DNA of 64,000 nucleotides from Mycetocola_A sp015752285. Its GTDB lineage: Bacteria > Actinomycetota > Actinomycetes > Actinomycetales > Microbacteriaceae. A model generated the notes under the pieces. It did no database searches. It saw only the letters and a program-made list of their open reading frames with translations, and was not told the DNA's origin. Location: contig NZ_JADOUY010000002.1 of NCBI RefSeq assembly GCF_015752285.1, forward strand, positions 558,001-622,000. The letters are read 5' to 3'. The stretch's first letter is position 1. Each line of letters opens with the position of its first letter. Of this stretch, positions 31,329 to 40,308 are shown one piece after another. A program made the position numbers and the translations under genes.

Positions 31329-32843
31329 TCAGCTGTTTGCGCGCTCGAGCACGAGTTCCCGGACCCTGGCCGCGTCGGCCTGGCCCTTCATGGCTTTCAT
31401 GACCGCGCCGATCACGGCGCCGGCGGCCTGGACTTTGCCGTCGCGGATTTTCTCGAGGACGTCGGGCTGGGAGGCCAGTGCCTGATCGATGGCGGCGATC
31501 AGGGCACCATCGTCCGAGACGACCGCGAGCCCGCGGGCGTCGACGACCTCCTGTGCGGTCCCCTCACCGGCGATGACTCCCTCGAGAACCTGGCGGGCGA
31601 GTTTATCGGTGAGTGTGCCGTTGTCGACGAGTACAGCGAGACCGGCGACGTTCTCGGCGGAGACGAGAGAAGATGCTTCGACGCCGTTCGCGTTCGCCAC
31701 CCGGCTGATCTCCCCCGTCCACCATTTCCGGGCGGCCGCGGGCGAGGCGCCGGCGGCGACCGTCTCGCTGATCTCTACGAGAAGTCCGCCGTTGACGACA
31801 TCCTGGAACTCGAGATCGGTGAACCCCCAATCAGCCTTGAGTCGGCGTCGGCGGGCGGCGGGCGGTTCGGGCAGCGCCGCGCGCAGTTCCGCGATCAGCT
31901 CGGCGCTCGGCTCGACAGGGAGCAGGTCAGGCTCGGGGAAGTAGCGGTAGTCGTCTGCGTCGCTCTTCGGACGACCGGCGCTGGTGCGACCGGTGTCTTC
32001 GTGCCAGTGACGAGTCTCCTGGGTGATCGTTCCGCCCGACGCAAGGATGGCTGCCTGGCGCTGGATCTCGTAACGGATGGCGCGTTCGACGGAACGCAGG
32101 GAGTTCACGTTCTTCGTCTCCGTGCGGGTGCCGAGAGGCGCAGGTAGCTGTCCCTCCGGCGTGCGTGGCCGGAGCGAGATGTTGGCGTCGCAACGCAGGT
32201 TGCCGCGTTCCATTTTCGCGTCCGAGATCCCCAGCGACACCACGATGTCGCGGATCGTCGAAACGTACGCCTTCGCCAGCTCAGGAGCATCCGCTTCGGC
32301 GCCGTAGATGATGTCGGTGACGATCTCGACCAGAGGCACACCGGCCCGGTTGTAATCGACCAGTGAATACTCGGCACCCTGGATGCGGCCGGTCGAACCA
32401 CCGACGTGGGTCAGTTTTCCGGCATCCTCTTCCATGTGCGCACGCTCGATCGACACCGTCACGAGACGGCCGTTCGGCAGCTCGACGTCGACGGATCCGC
32501 CGAAGGCGATCGGTTCGTCGAACTGCGAGATCTGGTAGTTCTTCGCCAGGTCAGGATAGAAGTAGTTCTTGCGGGCGAACCGTGACGACGGCGCGATCGA
32601 GCAGCCGAGCGCGAGACCCAGGCTGATCGAGTAGCGCACAGCCTGCTCGTTGACCACCGGGAGCGCGCCGGGAAGCCCGAGGCACACCGGTGAGACATTC
32701 GTGTTCGCGAGAGATCCGAACTCGTTCGGAGCGTGGGAGAACATCTTGGTCTTCGTGTTGAGCTCGACGTGCACCTCGAAGCCGAGCACCGGCTCGAACA
32801 GCTCCAGGGCCTTGTCGTAGTCCATCAGGGCGTCTTTCGCCAT
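31329..32843 (-). CDS. gatB: Asp-tRNA(Asn)/Glu-tRNA(Gln) amidotransferase subunit B
   Basis: The tRNA-binding and kinase subunit of GatCAB, which converts misacylated Glu-tRNA(Gln) or Asp-tRNA(Asn) to the correct form. The 504-residue protein has the GatB cradle start GFEVHVELNTKTKMFSHAPN, SRFARKNYFYPDLAKNYQIS, DYNRAGVPLVEIVTD and the C-terminal YqeY-like tail (GKVQAAGAVIGAVMKAMKGQA). Its ATG shares a base with the gatA stop (TAATG), with GGGAGG upstream. Confidence 0.97.
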   Translation of the reverse strand: MAKDALMDYDKALELFEPVLGFEVHVELNTKTKMFSHAPNEFGSLANTNVSPVCLGLPGALPVVNEQAVRYSISLGLALGCSIAPSSRFARKNYFYPDLAKNYQISQFDEPIAFGGSVDVELPNGRLVTVSIERAHMEEDAGKLTHVGGSTGRIQGAEYSLVDYNRAGVPLVEIVTDIIYGAEADAPELAKAYVSTIRDIVVSLGISDAKMERGNLRCDANISLRPRTPEGQLPAPLGTRTETKNVNSLRSVERAIRYEIQRQAAILASGGTITQETRHWHEDTGRTSAGRPKSDADDYRYFPEPDLLPVEPSAELIAELRAALPEPPAARRRRLKADWGFTDLEFQDVVNGGLLVEISETVAAGASPAAARKWWTGEISRVANANGVEASSLVSAENVAGLAVLVDNGTLTDKLARQVLEGVIAGEGTAQEVVDARGLAVVSDDGALIAAIDQALASQPDVLEKIRDGKVQAAGAVIGAVMKAMKGQADAARVRELVLERANS

Positions 32844-34354
32844 TATTTACCTCCCAGTGCCGGAGCCTGCGAGATCAACGTGTGACCCCACTGCTGCTCG
32901 AGCAGTGCTTCGATTGCTGCGCCGACGCGGTAGAGCCTGGCGTCTTCACGCACAGGCGCCATGATCTGGATGCCCACAGGCAGACCGTCTTCCGGCGCGA
33001 GGCCGATCGGGACGCTGATGCCGGGGATCCCGGCGAGGTTCGCCGGGATGGTGGCGATGTCGTTGAGGTACATCGCCATCGGGTCTTCGAGTTTCTCGCC
33101 GAACTTGAACGCGGTTGTGGGAGCACTCGGGCTGATGAGCACGTCGACCTGCGCGAACGCGGTCTCGAAGTCGCGCTGGATGAGCGTGCGGACCTTCTGT
33201 GCGCTGCCGTAATACGCGTCGTAGTAGCCGGCGCTCAGGGCGTACGTGCCGAGGATGATACGACGCTTGACCTCGGGGCCGAAACCGGCCTCGCGCGTTG
33301 CGGCCATCACCTGTTCTACGGTGCCGCCGCCCTCGGGCTGCACTCGCATTCCGAAGCGGACCGAGTCGAATTTCGCCAGGTTGGAGGACGCTTCGGCCGG
33401 GAGGATGAGGTAGTAGGCCGAGACGGCGTACTCGAAGTGGGGAGCGGAGACCTCGACCACTTCAGCGCCCTGCCCCTGCAGCAGGGCGACCGTTTCGTCG
33501 AACCGGCTCTGGACCCCGGCCTGGAAGCCTTCACCGGAGAGCTCGCGGACGACCCCGACCTTGAGGCCAGTGAGCACATCGCCTCGGGCACCGTCACGGG
33601 CGGCATCCGCCATTGATGGCCACACGTCGGTGAGCGAGGTGGAGTCGAACGGGTCGTGTCCGCCGATGACGTCCTGCAGAAGTCCGGCGTCGAGGACCGT
33701 TCGAGTGACGGGACCGACCTGGTCGAGGCTCGACGCGAGGGCGATCGCACCGTACCTGCTCACCGCACCGTAGGTCGGCTTCACACCGACGGTTCCTGTG
33801 ACGTGTGCGGGCTGGCGGATCGATCCGCCGGTGTCGCTGCCGAGCGCAAGGGGGGCTTCGAACGCGGCAACGGCCGCCGCGGAGCCTCCACCCGATCCGC
33901 CAGGAATCCGGCCGAGGTCCCACGGGTTGCGGGTCGGTCCGTATGCCGAGTGCTCGGTGGACGACCCCATCGCGAACTCGTCCATGTTGGTCTTGCCGAT
34001 CGGAACGAGCCCGGCGGCGCGTGCCCGGGTGACGACCGTGGCGTCGAACGGCGACATGTAGCCCTCGAGGATTTTGCTTCCCGAGGTGGACGGCATGTCT
34101 GTGGTCACGAGCACGTCCTTGACGGCGAGCGGCACACCGGCGAGTGGGCCCAATTCGTCACCGGCAGCACGACGTTCGTCGATGCGCTGCGCAGTCCCGA
34201 GTGCGTGGTCAGACACGTGCAGAAAGGCGTGAACGTCGGTGTCGACGTCGGCGATGCGGTCGAGGTGAGCCTGCGTGGCTTCCACGGCGCTGATCTCGCG
34301 GCTCTGCAGCTTCTGCGCCAGGTCAGAGGCAGTGAGACGGATGATGTCGGTCAT
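32843..34354 (-). CDS. gatA: Asp-tRNA(Asn)/Glu-tRNA(Gln) amidotransferase subunit A
   Basis: The glutaminase subunit of GatCAB, releasing ammonia from glutamine or asparagine. The 503-residue protein has the amidase signature: PLAVKDVLVTT (catalytic Lys), GGSGGGSAAAVAAFEAPLAL and GSDTGGSIRQPAHVTGTVG (cis-Ser and nucleophilic Ser). The ATG overlaps the gatC stop by one base. Confidence 0.97.
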   Translation of the reverse strand: MTDIIRLTASDLAQKLQSREISAVEATQAHLDRIADVDTDVHAFLHVSDHALGTAQRIDERRAAGDELGPLAGVPLAVKDVLVTTDMPSTSGSKILEGYMSPFDATVVTRARAAGLVPIGKTNMDEFAMGSSTEHSAYGPTRNPWDLGRIPGGSGGGSAAAVAAFEAPLALGSDTGGSIRQPAHVTGTVGVKPTYGAVSRYGAIALASSLDQVGPVTRTVLDAGLLQDVIGGHDPFDSTSLTDVWPSMADAARDGARGDVLTGLKVGVVRELSGEGFQAGVQSRFDETVALLQGQGAEVVEVSAPHFEYAVSAYYLILPAEASSNLAKFDSVRFGMRVQPEGGGTVEQVMAATREAGFGPEVKRRIILGTYALSAGYYDAYYGSAQKVRTLIQRDFETAFAQVDVLISPSAPTTAFKFGEKLEDPMAMYLNDIATIPANLAGIPGISVPIGLAPEDGLPVGIQIMAPVREDARLYRVGAAIEALLEQQWGHTLISQAPALGGK

Positions 34355-34653
34355 TACTGCTCCTCCCCCAGAATCGCTGACACCTTGAAGCGGTTGTCAG
34401 CCTGTTCCGGTGCGTTCGCGAGGGCCTGCTCGATGGTCAGCGTTTCGCCGACCACATCGGGGCGGAAAACGTTCGACAGCGGAACCGGGTGGCTCGTCGC
34501 TGGAACATCGGGCGTCGCTACCTGCTGCACCTTCGCGATGCTGTCGACGATCTGGTCGAGTTCGGTGGTGAGACTCGAGATCTCATCGGGAGTGAGGGCA
34601 ATGCGGGCGAGGTTCGCCAGATGCGCCACCTGCTCCTCAGAAATTTCAGACAT
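34354..34653 (-). CDS. gatC: Asp-tRNA(Asn)/Glu-tRNA(Gln) amidotransferase subunit C
   Basis: A 99-residue stabilising subunit of GatCAB. The family start EISEEQVAHLANLARIALTPDE and the C-terminal FRPDVVGETLTIEQALANAPE segment are clear. GGAG lies 4 nt upstream of the ATG. First gene of gatC-gatA-gatB and the trailing unknown gene, all joined by one-base overlaps or 2-nt gaps. Confidence 0.96.
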   Translation of the reverse strand: MSEISEEQVAHLANLARIALTPDEISSLTTELDQIVDSIAKVQQVATPDVPATSHPVPLSNVFRPDVVGETLTIEQALANAPEQADNRFKVSAILGEEQ

Positions 34654-34688
34654 GGGACTCCGTCACATAAGTACTGGGGTGTGCTCCC

Positions 34689-34694
34689 ATTCTA
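34689..34694 (-). promoter_or_regulatory. -10 box for the gatCAB operon
   Basis: TAGAAT on the minus strand, about 35 nt before the gatC ATG, which has its own ribosome site. Confidence 0.5.
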
Positions 34695-34746
34695 TTGGGC
34701 GATGCCGGTGCTCTCCGGCGCGCGCGACGACGAGCGGCGCCCCGAT

Positions 34747-34752
34747 TAGAGT
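34747..34752 (+). promoter_or_regulatory. -10 box for leaderless acyl-CoA ligase mRNA
   Basis: TAGAGT, then 6 nt, then GTG at 34759. Confidence 0.5.
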
Positions 34753-34758
34753 TGGCGG

Positions 34759-36474
34759 GTGACCGACACCTCTCCGCGTCCCTGGCTGTCCAGCTACGCC
34801 GCCGATGTTCCCTCCGACATTCCCGTTCAGCGCGGCTGTCTCGTCGACCTGGTCGATGCATCCGCCGCTCGGTATCCCTCCCAGGTCGCCCTGGAGTTCT
34901 TCGGGACCACCACGACCTACCGGCAACTCCAGCACGCGATCCGCCGCGTCGCCGAGGGCCTTCGCGAACTCGGCGTCTCCCCGGGCGATCCGGTTGCTCT
35001 CGTGCTGCCGAACTGCCCTGAGCACATCGTCGCGTTTTACGCGGTCCTCCGACTCGGCGCCGTCGTCGTCGAGCACAACCCGCTGTACACACCGCGGGAG
35101 CTCCGCCACCAGTTCGAGGATCACGGAGCCCGGGTTGCGATCGTCTGGAACAAAGTGGTGGCGACCGTGCAGGACTTCCCCGAGGACATCGCGGTACGTT
35201 CGCTGATCTCGGTCGACATCACGCGCTCGATGCCGGCGGCGACGCGACTCGCCCTGGCGCTCCCGATCACCAAAGCCCGCGAATCACGCGAGGCGTTGAC
35301 GGCGAAGACTCACGGAACGATCCCCTGGTCGAAGATCAGCGCGTCGCGCACCATCGATCCGTTCCATCCCCTGCCCGAGTCGACGGACGTCGCCATCATC
35401 CAGTACACGTCCGGGACCACCGGCGCACCGAAGGGTGCTGTCCTCACCCACGCGAACCTGCTCGCGAACGCGGTTCAGGCTCGTGCGTGGACGCCAACGA
35501 TCACGCATGCAGGCTGCACCGTCTATGCGGTGTTGCCGATGTTTCATGCCTACGGTCTTACCCTCTGCCTCACCTTCGCGATGAGCCTCGCGGCGCGACT
35601 GGTGCTGTTCCCCAAATTCGACCCCGACCTCGTGCTCGCCGCCGCGAAGAAACATCCGCCGACCTTCCTCCCCGCCGTTCCACCGATCGCCGACCGGCTC
35701 CTCGCCCGGGCGAAGGAGAAAGGTGTGTCGCTGAGCGGACTGGAGATCGGCATCTCCGGGGCGATGGCGCTTCCCCACGAACTGGTCGTTCCGTTCGAGG
35801 AGGCAACCGGGGGCTATCTCATCGAGGGCTACGGACTCAGCGAGTGCTCGCCGGTGCTCATGGCCAACCCGGTCGCCGACAACCGCAAGGCCGGTACCGT
35901 CGGCTTGCCGCTGCCGAGCACCGAGGTCCGCATCGTGAACCCCGAGAATCCGGCCGTTGACGTCGAGCCTGGCGCCCCAGGCGAACTCATCGTCCGCGGG
36001 CCGCAGGTGTTCTCCGAGTACTACCTCAAACCCGATGAGACGAGCGAGGCCTTCGTCGACGGTGGCTGGTTCCGCACCGGCGATATCGCGACGATGGACG
36101 CCGATGGGTTCGTGAGCATCGTCGACCGGATCAAGGAACTGATCATCACCGGCGGATTCAACGTGGCACCCACGGAAGTCGAGAACGCCCTGCGTCAGCA
36201 CCCGGCGATCCTTGATGTCGCCGTGGTCGGGATGCCGAGCGCCCACTCCGGTGAAGATGTGACCGCTGCCGTCGTTCTCCGCCCAGGAGAGAAGCTCGAC
36301 AGGGAATCGATCAGACAGTTCGCCCGCGACAACCTCACGCCGTACAAGGTGCCGAGACGGATCGTCGCCATCGAGGCGCTGCCGACGTCGCTCATCGGCA
36401 AGGTTCTGCGCAAGCAGGTCCGTGATGTTCTGCTGCAGAAGGAGACCGGTCGCCAGGCAGACATCCTTCGCTGA
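34759..36474 (+). CDS. long-chain fatty-acid--CoA ligase (AMP-dependent synthetase)
   Basis: A 571-residue ANL-superfamily enzyme that activates fatty acids to acyl-CoA through an acyl-adenylate. Motifs in order: YTSGTTGAPKGAVLTH (ATP loop, near residue 216), the gate-like HAYGLTLCL, GYGLSECSPV, GWFRTGDIATMD, the hinge DRIKELIITGGFNVAPTEVE, and the C-terminal catalytic Lys in LIGKVLRKQ. The GTG start is leaderless. The protein is similar in layout to FadD. Its stop is 3 nt from the convergent ligA stop. Confidence 0.9.
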   Translation: MTDTSPRPWLSSYAADVPSDIPVQRGCLVDLVDASAARYPSQVALEFFGTTTTYRQLQHAIRRVAEGLRELGVSPGDPVALVLPNCPEHIVAFYAVLRLGAVVVEHNPLYTPRELRHQFEDHGARVAIVWNKVVATVQDFPEDIAVRSLISVDITRSMPAATRLALALPITKARESREALTAKTHGTIPWSKISASRTIDPFHPLPESTDVAIIQYTSGTTGAPKGAVLTHANLLANAVQARAWTPTITHAGCTVYAVLPMFHAYGLTLCLTFAMSLAARLVLFPKFDPDLVLAAAKKHPPTFLPAVPPIADRLLARAKEKGVSLSGLEIGISGAMALPHELVVPFEEATGGYLIEGYGLSECSPVLMANPVADNRKAGTVGLPLPSTEVRIVNPENPAVDVEPGAPGELIVRGPQVFSEYYLKPDETSEAFVDGGWFRTGDIATMDADGFVSIVDRIKELIITGGFNVAPTEVENALRQHPAILDVAVVGMPSAHSGEDVTAAVVLRPGEKLDRESIRQFARDNLTPYKVPRRIVAIEALPTSLIGKVLRKQVRDVLLQKETGRQADILR

Positions 36475-36477
36475 CCG

Positions 36478-38844
36478 TCAACCGGCGTCGGCGTCTCCGG
36501 CCGGTTCGGATGCGTCGTCGAGCGCACGCGGCCCCCGGGTCACGAGGAGCGCGAACTGTTCGGCGTCGATGATCCGCAAGCCGAGTTCTTCGGCTTTGCC
36601 GAGCTTTGACCCTGCCCCCGGCCCGGCGGCCACGAAGTCGGTCTTCTTCGAAACACTCGATGCCGCCTTGCCACCGGCCGCGAGAATCGCCTCCTGCGCT
36701 CCCTCGCGGGTGAAACCGTCGAGCGAGCCGGTGGCGACGACGGTGACCCCGGCGAGCACCCCTCCACCCGCGGCAGCCGCACCAGGCCCCGGGTGCCCTG
36801 GGGTGGAGAACTGCACTCCGGCTGCGGTCCAGCGGTCGACGATCTGGCGATGCCAGTCGACGTCGAACCAGTCGATAACGGCGTCAGCGATGATCGAACC
36901 GACGCCGTCGGTCTCGGCGAGCTGTTCGCGACTGGCTGCTCGGATGGCATCCAGCGATCCGAAATAGTCGGCGAGGGCACGGGCAGCGACGGGGCCGACG
37001 TGACGGATGTTGAGCGAGACCAGGATGCGCCACAACGGCTTCTCCTTTGCCGACTGCAGGTTCTGCAGGAGTTCGAGGGCGCTCTTCGACGGGACGGAGC
37101 CCTCGTTTCCGGCGAATTCCGTCACGTCCGGGTCGAAAGCACCGTCTTTGCGAAGGTTGCGTTTGCGTCTGAACGGTGTGACCCGCTTGACCTCGCCATC
37201 GTCACCGAGCTTGGGCAGCCCGGTTTCGAAGTCGAAGACCGTCACGGTCACCGGGAAGAGGTCTTCGATGGTCAGGTCGAAGAGGCCGGCTTCTGAAACA
37301 TCGCCGTTCTCGTCTGCGAGCGGTGCCTTCGACGGTTCGAGCGGCTGGCTGAGAGCTGCCGCCGCGACCTCCCCGAGCCCTTCGACGTCGAGAGCTCCAC
37401 GCGACCCGACATGTTCGACCCGACCCCGCACCTGTGCAGGACAAGATCGGGAGTTCGGGCACCGCAGGTCTTTGTCGCCCTCCTTCGCCGGGCGCAGCGG
37501 CGTGCCACACGACGGGCAGTCCTCGGGCATGACGAACGCGCGCTCCGTCCCGTCTCGCAACTCGACCACCGGGCCGAGGATCTCGGGGATCACGTCTCCG
37601 GCCTTGCGCAGCACAACAGTGTCACCGATCAGAACACCTTTGGCCTTGACGACGTCCTGGTTGTGGAGCGTCGCCTGGCTGACGGTCGACCCGGCGACGC
37701 GCACCGGCTCCACCTGCGCGAACGGAGTCGCTCGACCTGTCCGGCCGACACTCACCACGATGTCGAGCAGTTTCGTGTTGACCTGCTCCGGCGGATACTT
37801 GAACGCCGTCGCCCAGCGGGGAGCCCGGCTGGTTGCGCCGAGTTCGTCGTGGAGCGCCAGCTCATCGACCTTGATGACGATGCCGTCGATCTCGTGCTCG
37901 ACGCTCGCCCGATTCTCGCCGTAGTGCTCGATGAAACCGACGACGCCGTCGATCGTGTCGAAGACGCGGTAGTGGGTCGAGGTGGGCAGCCCCCACTCCG
38001 ACAGCACGCCGTACACCTCTGATTGCGCTGACACCGGTGGATTTGGCCAGGCACCCACCCCGTGTACGAGCATCTGCAGTCGCCCGAGCCGATTCTCCAT
38101 GAGCTTCAGCTGGGCGGCGTTCTTGCTCTCTGCCTTCTGGCGCAGGCTGCCGCTGGCCGCGTTGCGCGGGTTCGCGAAGACCTTCTCGCCGGCAGCGAGC
38201 TGGAGTTCGTTGAGTTCGCGGAACGCCTCGACGGGGAAAAAGATCTCCCCACGCACCTCGACGAGGGCAGGATGCCCCTCGCCGGCAAGCCGGGTCGGGA
38301 TCGATCTGATCGCGGCGACGTTCTCGGTGACGTCTTCTCCGACGACACCGTCACCCCTCGTCGCCGCACTGACAAGGCGCCCGTTCTCGTAACGCAGGTT
38401 GACGGCGAGTCCGTCGATCTTGAGTTCGGTGAGGTAGTGGACCGACCGGCCGGACGCCCGTTCCACCCGCTCGCCCCACGCACGCAACTCGTCTGCGGAG
38501 AAGACGTTGTCGAGGCTGAGCATGCGTTCGGCATGGGTGACGGGGTCGAACAGAGAAGCCTGCGCCCGCCCGCCGACGGTCTGCGTCGGGCTGTCCTGGC
38601 CCTGCAGTTCAGGGAAGAAATGCTCGAGCTGTTCGAGTCGGTGCATCATGCCGTCGTACTCGGCGTCTGAGACGAGCGAGGCATCCTGCTCGTAGTAGGC
38701 GTCGCGAAGTTCGAGGATGCGTGTGGTCAGCGCTGCAGCCTCGGCCGCAGCCGTCTCGAGGTTTTTCGGAGTGCTCTGCGCAGGCATGCTCTGGGCGGTC
38801 GTGCCGTCGTTGCCTGTGCTCGTCGTGTCGGTGCTCTCTGTCAC
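36478..38844 (-). CDS. ligA: NAD-dependent DNA ligase LigA
   Basis: The essential replicative ligase sealing nicks with NAD. At 788 residues it is over 100 longer than the usual ~670. Domains: Ia (about 35-100), adenylation with Lys142 in LTELKIDGLAVNL, OB-fold, a four-cysteine zinc finger (CPSCGTPL...CPNSRSCPAQ), helix-hairpin-helix region and a C-terminal BRCT domain (LAGVTVVATGSLDGFTREGA). The extra length is an insertion around residues 510-595 after DLTIEDLF, rich in charged residues and ending before ALELLQNLQSAKEKPL. The GTG start has TAGACT six bases upstream (leaderless). Confidence 0.96.
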   Translation of the reverse strand: MTESTDTTSTGNDGTTAQSMPAQSTPKNLETAAAEAAALTTRILELRDAYYEQDASLVSDAEYDGMMHRLEQLEHFFPELQGQDSPTQTVGGRAQASLFDPVTHAERMLSLDNVFSADELRAWGERVERASGRSVHYLTELKIDGLAVNLRYENGRLVSAATRGDGVVGEDVTENVAAIRSIPTRLAGEGHPALVEVRGEIFFPVEAFRELNELQLAAGEKVFANPRNAASGSLRQKAESKNAAQLKLMENRLGRLQMLVHGVGAWPNPPVSAQSEVYGVLSEWGLPTSTHYRVFDTIDGVVGFIEHYGENRASVEHEIDGIVIKVDELALHDELGATSRAPRWATAFKYPPEQVNTKLLDIVVSVGRTGRATPFAQVEPVRVAGSTVSQATLHNQDVVKAKGVLIGDTVVLRKAGDVIPEILGPVVELRDGTERAFVMPEDCPSCGTPLRPAKEGDKDLRCPNSRSCPAQVRGRVEHVGSRGALDVEGLGEVAAAALSQPLEPSKAPLADENGDVSEAGLFDLTIEDLFPVTVTVFDFETGLPKLGDDGEVKRVTPFRRKRNLRKDGAFDPDVTEFAGNEGSVPSKSALELLQNLQSAKEKPLWRILVSLNIRHVGPVAARALADYFGSLDAIRAASREQLAETDGVGSIIADAVIDWFDVDWHRQIVDRWTAAGVQFSTPGHPGPGAAAAGGGVLAGVTVVATGSLDGFTREGAQEAILAAGGKAASSVSKKTDFVAAGPGAGSKLGKAEELGLRIIDAEQFALLVTRGPRALDDASEPAGDADAG

Positions 38845-38850
38845 CAGCCC

Positions 38851-38856
38851 AGTCTA
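38851..38856 (-). promoter_or_regulatory. -10 box for leaderless ligA
   Basis: TAGACT, then GGGCTG, then GTG at 38844 on the minus strand. Confidence 0.55.
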
Positions 38857-38928
38857 GGGACAGCGACCGACAGCGCCCGGAGCCATTGACAGCCGACCGC
38901 CAACACGGGTTGTGCGGCCCTGCACTGG

Positions 38929-40191
38929 TCAGCGCACCGATCGGATCGGCACCACCGCCAGGGCCCCGAGGATCGCTGCGATCCCGGCCGCGACGAATAA
39001 CGCCGTGAATCCTCCGGATGCTGCAACAGTGAACGCGCCGAGAAGCGGCGCGAACGCCTGCGGCACCGCTGTGGCAATGTTCATGATGCCCAGATCCTTG
39101 CCCCGATCTTCCTGCGCCGGGAGCACCTGTGTGGCCAGTGCCTGATCGACAGACAGGAAGCAGCCGTAGCCCAAACCGAGCAGACCGGCCGCGACGAGGG
39201 TGGCTCCGAAACTGGGCACGAATGCGAGAACAAGCGCCGCAAGTCCCTGCGCCGCTGCGGCAGCGAACACGAAGCTCTTCCGCCGGCCGAGTTTGTCGGA
39301 CAACCGACCGAGGAAGACGGAGGCAAGGATGACGAAGAGCATGTACACGAGTGTGAGCAGGAGCAGGTCGTCTTCGGGGTGTTCGACCCGCAAGCCGTAC
39401 TGAAGAAAGTAGAGCAGCAACGTCGTACCGAGGGCATTGCCGATGTTCACGAGGACCCGGCCCAGGAGCGTCCAGCCGAAGTCGGGGTGCTTTCTCGGAT
39501 CGATCCAGAGTCCCGAAACGAAAGCAGTCACTGTCAGTGATCGCCGCCCGGATGCCGGTAGTGGTTCGTCGCGCAGCATCAGGAGGAACGGGAGAACCAG
39601 CGCGACGAGTGCGATCGAGACGAGCAGGTAGCCGATCACCTGCCCCAGCCCGAGGAGGGTGACGAGCGCGACACCGAGGATGATCCCGATCGCCTGTGGG
39701 GCGCTCATCCAGCCGGACACCAGCCCTCGCTGGTTCACCGGGACCTGGTCGGAGATCACAGCGGTGAGTGCAGAGGTCATCATGCAGAATCCCGAGAGTG
39801 CGCAGCACCAGAACACCCCGATCGCGACGATGTCACTCTGAAAACTGAGCAGCGCGAGCGACACAGCGAACAGGGCTGTGCCCGCTGCGATCCACGGCCG
39901 TCGACGGCCGAAGCGCGACGTCGTCCGGTCGGACAGCGCTCCGGTGAGGGGGAACACCACAAGGGCACACACCCCGGCGGCGCCGGAGATGAGGCCGAAC
40001 GTCACGACGCTGTCGATCCAGTCGTCCGGCGAGACGGCGGCGTCGACCTGCAACGGCAGCAGCAGCTGGATCGGTGTGAGCTGAGCCATCCAGATCCCCA
40101 GCCAGGCTGCGGCGAAGAGGGCGATCCAGCGCGACGGCACACGCCTCGTGGGTTCGGAGAGTGTGGAAGAGCTGTGGGTCGTCGTGGACAC
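38929..40191 (-). CDS. MFS transporter (GPH/SLC45-like sugar or drug permease)
   Basis: A 420-residue 12-TM major facilitator. The loop 2-3 motif reads GALSDRTTSRFGRRRPWIAAG, resembling the sugar:cation symporter/SLC45 branch, and the second half repeats it as GRLSDKLGRRKSFVFA. The substrate is unknown. The start is chosen as GTG 40191 because TATCTT (40199-40204) lies 7 nt upstream as in other leaderless genes here; TTG at 40200 would add three residues but overlap that box. Confidence 0.86.
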   Translation of the reverse strand: MSTTTHSSSTLSEPTRRVPSRWIALFAAAWLGIWMAQLTPIQLLLPLQVDAAVSPDDWIDSVVTFGLISGAAGVCALVVFPLTGALSDRTTSRFGRRRPWIAAGTALFAVSLALLSFQSDIVAIGVFWCCALSGFCMMTSALTAVISDQVPVNQRGLVSGWMSAPQAIGIILGVALVTLLGLGQVIGYLLVSIALVALVLPFLLMLRDEPLPASGRRSLTVTAFVSGLWIDPRKHPDFGWTLLGRVLVNIGNALGTTLLLYFLQYGLRVEHPEDDLLLLTLVYMLFVILASVFLGRLSDKLGRRKSFVFAAAAAQGLAALVLAFVPSFGATLVAAGLLGLGYGCFLSVDQALATQVLPAQEDRGKDLGIMNIATAVPQAFAPLLGAFTVAASGGFTALFVAAGIAAILGALAVVPIRSVR

Positions 40192-40198
40192 GCCAGTC

Positions 40199-40204
40199 AA
40201 GATA
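40199..40204 (-). promoter_or_regulatory. -10 box for leaderless MFS transporter mRNA
   Basis: TATCTT, then 7 nt, then GTG at 40191 on the minus strand. This is the argument for that start. Confidence 0.45.
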
Positions 40205-40308
40205 CCCGAGCAACCAGCCCGCAGGGGTGAATGTGATACCCCCTGTTCGTGCCCGCGACCTGCTGCCGTGCCGGTGAGGCCATACTGGCGAGGATTCGGC
40301 GGGTGGAA

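Noticed and set aside
29320..31485. A 721-codon open frame on the plus strand
   Set aside because: It is antisense to dinB and the gatB-linked gene; both of those have recognisable or coupled reading frames, and this one does not.
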